Program-made: the position numbers and the translations under genes
Notes under the pieces: model-generated
The model's database searches: none
What the model was told of the DNA's origin: nothing
Seen by the model: the letters and a program-made list of their open reading frames with translations, nothing else
Part shown: positions 19,772 to 31,240 of the stretch, piece by piece
How positions within the stretch are numbered: the stretch's first letter is position 1
Layout: the number at the start of each line of letters is the position of its first letter
Origin: Plectosphaerella cucumerina
Lineage: Eukaryota > Ascomycota > Sordariomycetes > Glomerellales > Plectosphaerellaceae
Assembly (NCBI GenBank): GCA_020746995.1
Contig: JAGPXD010000003.1
Span: 558,001-622,000 of the forward strand
Length of the DNA: 64,000 nt
Direction of reading: 5' to 3'

Positions 19772-22378
19772 CTACATCGCAACAGCAGCAACATCCGCAT
19801 CACCAATCGTCTCCGGTGAACGTATGGCCTTCTGAACCATCGCATCCTCCTCAAACACCTCAAACATCTTCGCAAGATCATCAGGCCTGTCATCGCGCGA
19901 AGCAGTACGACATAGAGCATGCAACAAGAACGCCACGGCATGACCAGAGACATTGCGCAGCTCCTCCGCCTGATGGAGTCGCTCGAACACTCCCTTGAGC
20001 ATCAGGCCCTTCTTGCCAACCTCATCAGGAGAGATGGACAAGACGGGGCGAAGCTTGCCGCTGCTATCGGCCGGATTCTCCCAGAGAACAGTGCGGAAGA
20101 AAAGCCAGGCGGTCTTGATCTTCTCCTCCCTCTTCAGCAGGCGGTTGAGGTGCACGTGGTAGAAGATTCCTTCTCCGACGGAGTAGACGAAGCGTCTGAG
20201 CATGGTTGCGCGGCGGACTTCCAGGGATGTGCCCAGCAGATCCGCGGCTCGGAGCGCCAGGACGAAAGTGTGAGCGTCGCACTTCAGGAGAAGAGTGTCT
20301 TTGGGGTTCTCCACAGATTCCTTCAGGATGGTTCCCATGCGTTGGAGGGGAATAGTCCGGTCGGCTGCGCCCCAGGTTGAGGTCATGCTGCTCAAGAGAT
20401 CCTTCGCCGACCATGTGAGCGCAGCCCTCAGGATGGGAGACAGGTCCTTGCGACCCAGCGCCGTCAAGACCACGGCGAGGAGGAGCTCGTACTGGTTTTG
20501 GTTCGCCATGTGAGAGCCAAAGACCAGCGGCAGAGCCACATCAAACACCTTGGTGTTGCACCGGAGCGGCACAAGGGGCAGGGCGGCGTAGACGGCCTCG
20601 TTGTTGTCGATGGACATGCCAAACTTGGCGCAGAGGAGCGAGCAGGCGTCGCAGCAAATGGTCGATGACAGGATGTTGAGCTGGTTCGAGCAGCCAAGCC
20701 ATAGGGCGGGACGGCGCTCTTGTGTGCCCATCTGGTTCTGGGAGATGAGATCCGGCGGGGTGGCGGGGGGCCTCTTGAAGAGCAACGACATGGTGACGTT
20801 GGCGGTCAGGCAGATCGGGCAAGTGTCGCGGTAAGAGCCGGCGGCTGGCTGGAACTTGGTGGTGTCGGTGGAGTTCTGCTTGTGCTCGAAGTCGGTGGCC
20901 AGCCTGGGCATGGAGGACATAACCGGACCAGGGCGTGTTGCCATCTGAGGGCGCGTTGCCATCTGAGGGCGCGTTGCCATCTGAGGTCGAGACATTGAAG
21001 GAGTGGGAAGCATGACATACGAGCCAATGGAGTTGCTCTGGCTTGCGTCATCATCATCGGCGTGGTATCTCGACGTGTGAGAAAGGGACTGGGCTGAGTC
21101 AATGGGGACCGATGACCTGAAGTGTGCCTGGGTGACCAGTCGGTTTCTCTGCTGTGCGAGCACCATCTTGGCCTTGAACTCCGCCGAGAGCTGTGACATG
21201 TTGGTCGCGTGGGCTGCCCGGAGTTGCATCTGCAGGTTGGGTGGCATGGTCTTGCTCTGTCGCTGCGCGGTCATGAGCTCGCTGAAGGCCTTCTGCGCCG
21301 CACCCCCGACATCCTGTGGCCTGCCGGTGGACGAGACGCTGCTGGTCGGCATACGCTGCTTCTGAACCCATCCTTGGAACATTCTCTCCTGGCCCCGTGA
21401 CTGAGATGTCATGATGACCGAGGCGAGGTTCTCCTCCTGGGAGAAAATGTTGGCGACCTCAGCTTCCCCGAGGCGATTGGCGTACAAGTCTTCCATGTTG
21501 ACGACCTGAGAGTCTGGAAGAGCAATCTCGTTCGCTTCCAACTTCTTGGGCATTGTGGCAACGACATCGCAGAAGTCACTCGAGGTCACGCGCGGGAACG
21601 TCGTGAGGTCGGCCTTTTCGTCAAAGACGGGCGGTTCCCGGCCCCTGAGGAGGCAGCGAAAGATGCCCTTGGCCTGCAGCAGGCGCATGTCGCCAGTATC
21701 CACGTTGTAAAGAATGAAGGCACAGTTCGGGACGACGGCGTAGACGCCGACACCGACGGAGATGTTGCCCGACCACCGAGCAGAGGTGAGGGACTCAAAG
21801 ATGACCACAACGCAGCTTGTGCCGTGCACCCCCCTCTGTGCAAGCTTGCGGGCAAAGGAGAGACGCTCGTGCGAGTCAATTTGACCGTCCGTCATGAGGA
21901 ACCACACGGAAGACTGGGTCAAGGTGCGTCTGTGACTGGAGTCCTCCAGTATCGCGGACGGTGTCGTCCCGGAAGTCGATTCAAGTTTCCAGACCTTGGG
22001 CAGCGGCAAGATGCGGTCGGCGTATGAGTTCCAAGGCAGGATACGAGCTCGAGTGCGGGCCTGGGTAGAGAGCTTTTGGCCGATGCTGTGGATGAAGAGC
22101 TTCTCGGCGGCGAGGGTAGGGCCCGCTGTGCTGCCGGAAGTGTCGACGGCAAAGGCGACCCTGGCATCGCGAAAAGGGTGATCTCCCTCGGGGGAAGAAG
22201 ATGGCGTTGCCTCCGAGGAGGATGACGGGGCCGCTTCTGAAGAGGAAGATGGTGCATCCGCTTCCTGGACGTTGACGAAGCTGGCCGTGGTAGACGAGGG
22301 CGTGGCGATGTCGGTCATGGTGAAGGAACTGGCATCGTCATCCGACCGTGTCTGGGGGGCTTGCGGGGGGATGTTCAT
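19772..22378 (-). CDS. von Willebrand factor A domain protein with cysteine-rich centre
   Basis: Single exon, 868 residues from the ATG at 22378 (MNIPPQAPQT). The open frame continues 55 codons upstream, but that part looks like leader. A Ser/Glu/Pro-rich N-terminus (residues 42-64) precedes a vWA domain with an intact metal-ion site: Asp79-Ser81-Ser83 in DTSGS, and TDGQID at 163-168. The middle contains a three-fold RPQMAT repeat, then paired cysteines (CPICLTAN and CCDACSLLC) that may bind zinc. The C-terminal 300 residues are helical and unfamiliar. Fungal intracellular vWA proteins usually act in protein complexes. No signal peptide or membrane helix is seen, and I cannot name a function. 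Confidence 0.8.
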   Translation of the reverse strand: MNIPPQAPQTRSDDDASSFTMTDIATPSSTTASFVNVQEADAPSSSSEAAPSSSSEATPSSSPEGDHPFRDARVAFAVDTSGSTAGPTLAAEKLFIHSIGQKLSTQARTRARILPWNSYADRILPLPKVWKLESTSGTTPSAILEDSSHRRTLTQSSVWFLMTDGQIDSHERLSFARKLAQRGVHGTSCVVVIFESLTSARWSGNISVGVGVYAVVPNCAFILYNVDTGDMRLLQAKGIFRCLLRGREPPVFDEKADLTTFPRVTSSDFCDVVATMPKKLEANEIALPDSQVVNMEDLYANRLGEAEVANIFSQEENLASVIMTSQSRGQERMFQGWVQKQRMPTSSVSSTGRPQDVGGAAQKAFSELMTAQRQSKTMPPNLQMQLRAAHATNMSQLSAEFKAKMVLAQQRNRLVTQAHFRSSVPIDSAQSLSHTSRYHADDDDASQSNSIGSYVMLPTPSMSRPQMATRPQMATRPQMATRPGPVMSSMPRLATDFEHKQNSTDTTKFQPAAGSYRDTCPICLTANVTMSLLFKRPPATPPDLISQNQMGTQERRPALWLGCSNQLNILSSTICCDACSLLCAKFGMSIDNNEAVYAALPLVPLRCNTKVFDVALPLVFGSHMANQNQYELLLAVVLTALGRKDLSPILRAALTWSAKDLLSSMTSTWGAADRTIPLQRMGTILKESVENPKDTLLLKCDAHTFVLALRAADLLGTSLEVRRATMLRRFVYSVGEGIFYHVHLNRLLKREEKIKTAWLFFRTVLWENPADSSGKLRPVLSISPDEVGKKGLMLKGVFERLHQAEELRNVSGHAVAFLLHALCRTASRDDRPDDLAKMFEVFEEDAMVQKAIRSPETIGDADVAAVAM
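20933..20986. repeat. 18-bp tandem repeat inside the vWA gene
   Basis: Three head-to-tail copies of an 18-bp unit (20933-20950, 20951-20968, 20969-20986) differ at a single base. They encode RPQMAT three times in the vWA protein, so length changes would stay in frame. Confidence 0.9.
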
Positions 22379-23075
22379 GATGGGCAGAGGTGTGAAGAAG
22401 GGTAGATGTGATCCATGGAGAGCGATGAGAGACAGGCCGAGCTTGAGGGCTCGGGGCCATGGGGTTTTATGTTCAGTCTCGAGCAGTCGGGAGGGAACAA
22501 ACAGAGAGAGACGTCTGTCAGGCAGCAGTCGGTGGAGGAACACAAGGAGGAGGATGACTCAGCCGATGACTTTGGGTGGGGCATTCGGTGTGTCCGGTGA
22601 AAGCCCCTTTTCACCTGAAGCCATTCAGAACACTTTGAAAGCAGGCGTCAGGCAGGCGGCACTTATTTGTCGGTTTCAATCTGAGAGGCTTTGTTTCAAA
22701 TGGTTCTTGTTGCTTTCAGGTAGTTATTCATTGTAAACCTTAAGAATAGGCAGATTCCAATCAGCACTTTGACCATTCTGGGGCTTGCCTTTGGGAAGAG
22801 GTGCCTTTCTCCTCATGTTCCGGAAGCCTGGTCTCCACCTCTGTTGTGTCGTTTTATGACCTGGGCATCAAGTCATCAGAACAGGAGACCAGGTTCGAAC
22901 CCACCATCATCACTGGCAATTTTTGAAGCGTTCCTGAGTCATCGATGAGGTCAAACACACGACATGGTCCGCTTGGCAGGAATCTTTGTGTCAGGCAATG
23001 TTGATTGTATGTACTGAGCCCTAGAAACTATGGACATTGAATCCTCTGCAGAATTTACAGCCTGGCAACAGCCGC
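22379..23075. other. Intergenic: vWA promoter and pectate lyase 3' side
   Basis: No gene is supported. A GGTTCGAACCC near 22892 followed by TTTTT at about 22920 resembles a Pol III B box and terminator. No A box or T stem accompanies it. Confidence 0.5.
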
Positions 23076-23879
23076 TTAGCACTTGCCAGCCTTGGAAGGC
23101 TCGCAGGCGCCGTTGGACTTGTCGCAGCCCTCGTAAGCCTGGCACTCGGTCTTGGGGAAGCAGTTGTTCTCGTAGGTGGCCTATTGATTACACGTCAGTA
23201 AGATATCTTGAATTTCAGGCAGCAGCGGACTCACCTTGTCGCCCAGGTTGGGGTTGATACCCATCAGCTCGCCGCCATTGACAGCGGTGACGCCCTTCAT
23301 GTTGACGGTACGGGCGCAGTTGCCCCTGCAGTTACCGCACGAGCGGTAGACCTTGCCGTAGTCCTTGGCGTAGAAGTTCTCGATATTGACGGTGCCGCAG
23401 CCGTTGTGCTGGATGACCTTGTCCGAGGCGCTGTAGGCTCCTCCGCCGATGATGTTGGCGGTGCCGTCGCCCTTGATGGAGATGGCGTCCTCGCAGACGT
23501 CCTCGAACCAGACCATCTCGATGTTGCAGGAGCCCAGGCAGTAGACACCCTCGCCCTGGTCGGCGCCGATGACGACATTGCGCAGGGTCGCGCCGTCCTC
23601 GAGGATGAACACGGTGTCGGCCTCGCCTTGGGAGATGTTAGCAACTTTCAGAGGACTGCGGCATGAAGATAGGTGTCACATACCGCCCTCGCCCGAGCTG
23701 CAGGGCTTGCCGCGGTCGAAGCGGCCCATTTCACCGTCGAAGGTCTCGCCGGCTCCGATCCTCTGAGGAGCATCGAAGGAGGTAGTGCCGGTGGCCTCGG
23801 GGATGCCGCTGTCATCACCCAGGCAGGCCATGGCGGCGGGCAGGGCGGCGAGGAGAGCGATGATCTGCTTGGAATGCAT
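23076..23879 (-). CDS. Secreted pectate lyase, polysaccharide lyase family 3
   Basis: Three exons: 23879-23684, 23626-23235 and 23180-23076; 230 residues, normal for PL3. A clear secretion signal (MHSKQIIALLAALPAAMA) leads to a right-handed parallel beta-helix. Family motifs include DTVFILEDGATLRNVVIG, GVYCLGSCNIEMVWFEDVCEDA and YRSCGNCRGNC, with the many cysteines typical of PL3. The last exon (CFPKTECQAYEGC...) is also cysteine-rich. The enzyme cleaves de-esterified pectin by beta-elimination in plant cell walls and needs calcium. A TATA box stands 167 bp upstream. It has no functional link with the neighbouring vWA or RRP5 genes. Confidence 0.95.
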
Positions 23880-25336
23880 GTTGAAAGTTGTTGGGTGAAT
23901 GAAACCGGTCAACGGGTGTTTGATTGGAAAGATTGGAAAAAGACGAGGTGATGTATGTGCAAGTAAATGAAGGACTCCTGGTCTCTGATGTGTTGATGCC
24001 GATGATGCTCCAAAAAGTTCTCCCTCTCAAGCCGGACATCTCAAGCTTTTATACCAAATCTCATCGCCGCGCCGTTACCCACGTGCCCCGCAAAGCTTAT
24101 TGAGAAGCTTGTTTACCTTCTTTCCAACACCCATGAGCAACGGTAGTCAATTCCTTCATTTGTCCGCCGCAACGGGGGCCTGTTCCGGCTTGAGTGGGAA
24201 TTGAGGAGCTCGACACAGCAAATCGCCACTAACAACGGGGGAGATTCCACAATATGCCTCCCAATGCAGGTTGGCTTCCGCGAGAAGAAGCCCGGGAGAA
24301 GCACCGATGACAGCGATGTTAATCGACCTGAGAAGTCGACGGCGTCTTGGCGTGCAACAGGTTGAGCGGTAGGTGGTCCGGCGGGGACCCTCACGCGCAC
24401 AACCCGGACGTCACTGCTGTCATCCGATAGGCCGTCGGGAGTCGGGAGACTGCATGCCCACAGAGATTAAGCATTCAGAAAAGCACCGCGGGCCCCCCCC
24501 TGGAGGAAGTGGGCGGAAAGACGATCATCCCATAAGCGGCGTGGCTGTGTGCGTCTGAACTGGGTTATCCGTGGATGGGCCAGGGGCGCGGATTGGCTCG
24601 CGCGGTTTGACGACTCGGGGGCAGCAATTAAGCTGGACCTCGTGGCGAACGTGCTCGAAACACGGGGACTGGATCAATATGAGGTCCGAGAGGGAGCACG
24701 GAGGGAGAAGCAAGTCAGTTATGAGGAGAAACGGACGGCTATGATTGTCTGCAATATCAACGGCAATGGACTCGGTCAAGGAATGGCGGGGGCCGTTTAA
24801 GATGACTTGAAGGAGACTCCATGCCATGGTGTCAGCTGTTTTGGTGATGCTTGTGTCAGGCTCATGTTGTCAACGAGAAACCAGATGACAACACAGCCAA
24901 GACGGGCATCATGCGTGAGATCGACAAACGCAGGATCTTCGAGCATCTGAGTGTTCGTCCCACCTATCGATTCGGACCTGAAATGATGATGGGCGCCCCT
25001 GACATGGAACACGAGAACATAATGCTCCAGAGTACCACCTCCTCGTTCCTGGCCCACTACCGACCTCCGCGGAATGCAGCATCACCTCCGTGATCCATCT
25101 ACCTGCGGTATCCCGGACTTTGGAGCATCTCCACTGGGTCCGAAAACCCACCTCAATGCGGCCATCATCCCCTGCCCTCAACCCTTCTTCACCATGCTTC
25201 AGCAGGTATGAACAAGTGAATCATTTTCAACTCCAGTACACTAAAATAGTAGATGGCTGCGGCCTCCAGCGACCGCCGCACACATGCAATGGTATCGTAT
25301 CAACGGAAACCCCGGCCCTAGCTCCGGCCCGGTCTC
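23880..25336. other. Intergenic: pectate lyase promoter and RRP5 3' flank
   Basis: Apart from the TATA box at 24046, I see nothing in this 1.46 kb. Open frames are short on both strands and none has a recognisable domain. Confidence 0.55.
24046..24053 (-). promoter_or_regulatory. TATA box of the pectate lyase
   Basis: TATAAAAG on the minus strand, 167 bp upstream of the ATG at 23879, is a strong consensus typical of highly inducible secreted-enzyme genes. Confidence 0.6.
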
Positions 25337-28300
25337 CTACTCGTCGTCCTCGTCCGCCTCGGCCGCAGCGCCCTTCTTGGCCTGCGCAGCTGCCACCCAC
25401 TCCTGCGCCTTGGCCATGACGCGCTCCTTGCCCTTGGGGTCGAGCTTCTCTTCCCACGCCGCCCAGCGCTTGAACCACTTCATCGCCCGCTGCGGCTTGA
25501 GGCCCTTGACCTTTGCCCCGCGCTCGAACACGTCCCGGATCGCCGCCGTGTCGGGGTTGGCCGCCGAGATCTCCAGATCGGCGAGCTGGTTCCAGAAGTC
25601 GAACCGCTTCGGCCACGTCGCGAGGATCGTCTCGTACGTCGTGCGGCCGCGCTCGGCGTCGCCGTTGGGCGAGTGGAACTCGAGAGCGCCGAACTTGGCC
25701 ATGAGCGCTGCCGTCTGCTTCTCGCCCAGGGCCTGCGAGGCGCGCGGCAGGAGGGCGCGCGCGCGGTCGGGGAGGTTGCGGGTGACGTGGAGGAAGTGGG
25801 CGTAGTTGGCCCAGAACTCGGGAGACTTGGAGCCGAACTTGGACATCATCGTCTGGAAGAGCTCATCCGCACGCTGAGAAGTGGTTAGCTTTGCAATTTT
25901 TGCTGAAGGTGAAGGTCCAAACATACCCTGTGCTTGTTGGCCTGGATGAAGATGGTGGCCAGGCGCTCGTGGACCTCCAGGGGGTCGTTGTACTGGCACG
26001 CCCGCTGGAAGACCTCGTCGCAAGTAGCATTGGTGCCGTACGCAGCCTCGAGGTTGAGGTAGGCGGTCCACACGTTGAGCTTCTCCGTCTCCTCGCGGAT
26101 GTTGATCGTCTTGAGGGCGCGCTCCGCAACGTCGCGCGCCTTGCTCAGCTCGCTGACCTGCATCTGGTGCGCCATGTACGCAATCCAGAGCGCCGACGAG
26201 TCGGGCTGGCCAAGCAGCAGACGCTCGTAGTCGCTTGTGGTCTGAGGGCCGTTGGTATCGAGGTCTGCCGTCTTGTCGATCTGGATGCCGTTCTTGGGTT
26301 TCTCCTCCTTCGTCTTCTCCTTCTTGGAGGCCTTCTTAGCCTTCTTTTTGTCGTCGTCGAACGCGTCGCCCGTCCAGTCGTACTTGCCGCCCTCGGCAGC
26401 GTCCAGACCAGACATGTCGACGTCGCCATCCTCATCAACGCTCTCCTCGTCCTCATCTTCGTCCTCATCATCCTCCTCGGCCTGGTTGTCGGTACCGAAG
26501 AAGCTGATCGGGGCGCCTCCGACGGCGAGGTCCTCACCCTCGTCACTGTCGACCTCCTCCTCATCACTCGACACCAGGTCGGCACCCTCGTTGTCCTCCA
26601 TGTCGGTGTCCTCGTCGTCAAAGTAGGCAGGCTTGAGTCCGAAGGAGATGCGCTTCTTCGTAGCATCCACCGACAGAATCTTGGCCTTGACCTTGTCGCC
26701 CTCCTGGTACAGCTTCCTGGCATCCTTGACGGGCTTGTCGGCCATCTCGCTGCGGTGGCAGAGACCGCTGACGTTGTCCGAGCCGTCAACCACAACAAAA
26801 GCGCCGAACTCCTCCACCTTGCGGATCTTGCCGGTCACAATTTGACCGGCGTGGAAGTCGGCGTAGGTGCTCGCAGGCTTGTAGTTATCGTCAACGACGG
26901 AGCCCTTGAGGTTCAGCTCCACCCTGCCGCTGCCGGCGTCGACGGAGATGACGCGACCCTTGACGAGCTGGTCGACCTGGAACTGCTCCTTCCAGTCCTT
27001 CAGGTAGCGGTCGGACAGGTTGGAGATCTTGACGAGGGCAGTGACCTTGCCGCCAAGCGTGACGAAGACGCCCTTGTCTCCGACGTGCTTGACGAAGCCG
27101 CGAATGATGCTGCCCGATGTGATCTGCTCGAAGCTGGTGATCTCCTTGTCGGCAACAGCCGAGTCGGAGTTGAGGACGCGGGAAGCGCGAGTGGACAGGC
27201 GAATACGCTTGTTGCTCTTGTCGACCTCGACGACGGACACCTGGATGGCCTCGCCCTTGTTGTACTTGAGCGTGTTGACGTCGCTGAAATCGTCGCTCAT
27301 ATCCACCAAGCTGATGGCGCCGGAGATGGTCGGGGTAAGCTTGACCACAACCTGGCGCTCATTGACCTTGGACACGCTACCAGGGAGCACCTGGTTCGGC
27401 TTGAGGGTGTCCCAGGTGATGGCAGGAGCGGTAGAGGAGCGAGCAGTGAGATCGAGACGGTTGGTGGCGGCATCGACGGCGACGACGCGGACCTGGATGG
27501 CAGATCCGACCTCGAAGTGGTCCTCAAGGTTGCTGATCTTGTTAATGTCATCCGAGGCATCGATGGCATTGATCCTGCCGCGAACGACGGGCGAAAGGTT
27601 GACCCAGAGGTAGCTGCGGGAGACGTTGTTGATGAAGGCAGGGTACGAGGCGTTGGCCTTGATATCGCCGAGAGACAGGGGCTTCAGCTCGTCGACGGTA
27701 AGGTCGCTGGGCTTGGCGGTGAACTCGACAACAGAGTTGAAGGAGCGGTGGGAGAAAGCGAGGAAACGGTGGTCCTTGGCGTCGTGGAGACCCATGGCGC
27801 GAACGGTGAGAGTGTCGCCCTTCTTGAACTGGGCCAGGGGCTGAGCGGGGTCCTTGATCTTGTCCCAGGAGTCGAAGATCTGAGACACGTCCACGCGACC
27901 CTGCACCTTGTCGGTCGTCTCGACGTTGAGCTGCGTGTCGTGAATTCCAACAATCTGAGCCTCGGCGGTCTGGCCAAAGGTGATGTCCTTAACAGGGCCA
28001 TGGACCGAAGGGCGCTCCGGCTTGTCGGCGGAAGGCTTGGACTCCTTGGTCTCACCAGCGAGAGCGGCGGGAACAACCACCAGGCGCTTCAGGTCCTCCT
28101 TGACCATACTGACAGCAACCTTGATAGACTGGTGCTTGCGGAGGCCAAAGTTGGGCTTCTCCTGGTCCTCCTTGGGAAGCTTGGCCTTGAACATGACACC
28201 AGTCAGGTTGCCACCAAACTGGATCAGGACGGCTGCGTTGTGAATGTTGCTGACGTAGCCAGGGACGATGTCGCCGACCTTGGCGTCGCCGTATCCGCGG

Positions 28301-30833
28301 AGCAGCTTGCCCTCCTTGGCGGCCTCGACAAGGCTGGGCTTCTGGGAGAGAATGATGGCGCGGCGGCGGTCGTTCTTGTCGAGGACCACGAGGTTGGACA
28401 GGGTCTGACCGGCGTGAATGCGCTTGAGGGCCGATTCGTTTTTCTTCTCCGAGTTGTCGGTGAGGTGGCCGACGGCCAGGGTAGCCTTGAGGCCACTACC
28501 CTCAAGCTCCAGGGAGACCTGGGAGTCGGTCTTCTGCGACACCTTTCCGGTGACTAGGGAGCCCACAGACAGGGCCTTGAGCGCGTTCTGCTTGTCGGCG
28601 CCGAAGGCAGAGGGGTCCTTGCAGGAAACGATGATCTTGCGGGTCTCGGGCTCAGCATCGATGATGTGGACGTTGAGAACCTGGCCAATCTTGAAGTGAT
28701 CCTTGGGGTCCTGGATGTAAGCCTCGCTCATCTGGGCCACGGGCAGGAAACCCCTGACGCCCTTGTAGAACTCGACGCGGGCGCCGTGGGCCGAAATGTC
28801 GCTGATGGTGCAGAGGGCCTGGGAGCCGACGGCGACGTCCTCGTAGTCCTGGACAATAGGGAGATCCGAGTTGACCAGAGTCTTCTTCAGGGTCAGGCGC
28901 ATCTGGCGCTTCTTCGGGCGAACGGACAGAACACGGGCCTTGACGGACATTCCCTCGCGGAACTTCCTCTCAGGGTGCTGCAGGCGGACATCGGCGAGAT
29001 GGGTCTCGTGGACAAGACCGACCAGGCCCTCGGCAATCTTGACAAGAATGCCGCTGACGCCGGAAGCGCCAACGATGACCTTCTCGATGGTGCCGTTGAC
29101 GACCTCGCCGGCAGGCACGTCCTCAAGGCGCAGGAACCGCTGGTCGAGGACGGACTGCTCCAGGGACAGCAGGAACACGCCGTCGAACTGGCTGTAGCCC
29201 ACAACCCTTCCGCGGTGGACAGTCTCGGGCTTGAAAGGTCCACTGGTCTCGTATAGGGCGTCGACTTTGCCGTCCTTGACCCTCGAAATGTGAACGAATC
29301 CGGACAGGCCCTGGACGCCAATGTCGACGTAGAGACCGATATCCGGCTCGACATGGCGGACTGTGCACTTCTCGACGAAAGCGCCGATGGGGAGAACGGA
29401 CAGGGGCTCCTTGGTCGTTGCGCCCCTGCCGGAGCTCTTGGTGCTCAGGCGGGTGATGTGGGGGAGCAGCGACATGCCGAGCTTTGGTGTGCGTGCCGCC
29501 GGGAATGTGCAGATGATGCGGGCCTTGACGCGGGAGCCGACCTTGTACTTGGTCTCGAGGTCGACGCCGTCGGGTCCGGCACCGGAGTGGATAAGGTCGG
29601 CGGTAACGGGCAGGTGGCCCAGCAGGGCTCCGACCACGCCGCGGCTCGTGACGCTGGTGATGAGAATGTCGGCAGCAGTACCGGGCTGGAAAGAGTTGAC
29701 GGTCGTCGCCTCGCCGGGGACGGAGTCAATCTTGCTCAGCTTCGCGGGGTCGGCGGTCAGCTGAACGATGGAGCCGGAAACACTCTTGACGAGGCAGAGA
29801 GCGACGGCACCAGGCTGCAGCCTCGACTCCTCAAGATCCGAACCGACCTCCTTCTTGGGCAGGAAACCCTTGAGCTTGTTCTTGCCGATACCAAGCTCCA
29901 TCTCGAAACCGTGATCCTGAACGGTAACGACGGCGGCCATGACGGTGGCGTTGGGTACGACGTCGCCCTTGGACATGCCCGAGTTGGCCTCGTTTGGCCG
30001 CAGGGACAGCTCGATCTTGCGCTTGGCCTTGCCCGCGCCCTCCTCGTCCTTGGTGGAGAGGACGTACGTCCTGACGTACTGGCCAATGGCGAACATAGAC
30101 TTGAGCTCGAAATCGTCGTCTTCGTCGGACTCCTCGTCGCTTCCGTCGTTGGATGCCTCGGCCATCTTCTCGAGCTTTGTCGTGATAGTCGAAGAGATGG
30201 CCGCCATGGAGACGGTGCCGCTGAGGTTGTTGGGGAGCGAGATTGTCAGGCTCGAGTATCCGACTTCGGTAATCTGGCCGAGAACTACGGAGCCAGGAAT
30301 CATGCGCTTTGCGATTGTCAGTACGTCTGTTCGAACCGTCTGCACGGCATTGGACGGCTGCATACCTTGAAGTTAAGACTGTCAATCTTGACGGCGTCCT
30401 CGTCCTTGCTGCTGTTGGCGACAGAGTCGAACTTGGACTTCTTCTTCCTCTCCTTCTTTGACTTGGTCTTCTCTTCCGTGTCGAACAGCTCCTCCTCTTC
30501 TTTCAGCGCATCGGCCTTGGCGTCGATCTGGATTTGCTTCATCTCCAGCGGTGTGAGGACGCCGCCGCCGCCACGGGGGAACATGGCCTCCTCCTCCTTG
30601 AGGACGGAGACGACGGAGGGTTGCGCAAGCACAGGCGCGGGCGCGTCATTTGCGACGGCCTTGCTCTTCTTCTCGCCCTCATTTTCGGTCTTGGTCTTCT
30701 TCTTGTCGCCTCGATCTTCCGACTTGAATTTTGTCGGCTGTTCTCTCTTGGTAGGTCGAGAGTCTTTCGAGGCCTTTGCCTTCTTCGACGGATTGTCGCC
30801 GCCGGGGGCTTCCTTTCGTTTGACGGCACCCAT
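25337..30833 (-). CDS. RRP5: rRNA biogenesis protein RRP5
   Basis: Three exons: 30833-30366, 30306-25927 and 25873-25337; 1794 residues, close to yeast Rrp5. A lysine-rich N-terminus (MGAVKRKEAPGG) is followed by a long tandem array of S1 RNA-binding domains, for example GQITEVGYSSLTISLPNNLSG and VTGKIRKVEEFGAFVVVDGS. A very acidic linker is encoded near 26.4-26.6 kb. C-terminal HAT/TPR-like helical repeats (WIAYMAHQMQVSELSKARDVAERAL, VYETILATWPKRFDFWN-like) end the protein. Rrp5 works in the nucleolus and is needed for both 18S and 5.8S rRNA maturation. The S1 array binds pre-rRNA and the HAT part drives small-subunit assembly. All exon joins are in phase. The promoter is shared across 407 bp with the divergent hydrolase-like gene. 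Confidence 0.97.
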
Positions 30834-31240
30834 GATGTCGGTTGTTGGTGGTGCGCCTGGAATGGTCGTGAAAACCGAAGGCCCTGTAGCAAAAGAGCGG
30901 ACGACTTCACCTGGACCACCTCGAGTAGCTCGGCGCTCAATCCCAGAATTTTTTTCTGCAGAGCGGGATGCTGCCGGCCGATTAGATAGACGATAAGATA
31001 AGAGGGGCCGGTGGACTAGCGTCATGCGGGCGGGTGGAGATGCACCAACTCGTCGTAGGAGCCTATCCGAGGGGCTGGAGGGGCTGGTCTGGTGGATGGA
31101 ATGCCGACGCCAAGGGCGTGGACACTCAAGCGATAAACACATGCAACTGCCTAGGTAGCCATTTACTGCCCCAACACCAAATCCGCCACGACGATGAGGA
31201 CAGCTGCGCAAATCTTTTGCACCTCTGGATAGAAACCGAA
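30834..31240. other. Divergent promoter: RRP5 (-) / Yml020w-like (+)
   Basis: This 407-bp spacer has no gene and no TATA box, as is usual for housekeeping promoters. Confidence 0.6.

Noticed and set aside
22860..22925. GGTTCGAACCC plus TTTTT, resembling a tRNA 3' half
   Set aside because: The stem around the loop pairs at only two positions and no A box lies upstream, so it is probably chance.
25891..28557. 888-codon open frame on the plus strand
   Set aside because: It is antisense to RRP5. GC-biased third positions keep the opposite frame open, and the Val/Leu/Asp-rich translation has no domain.
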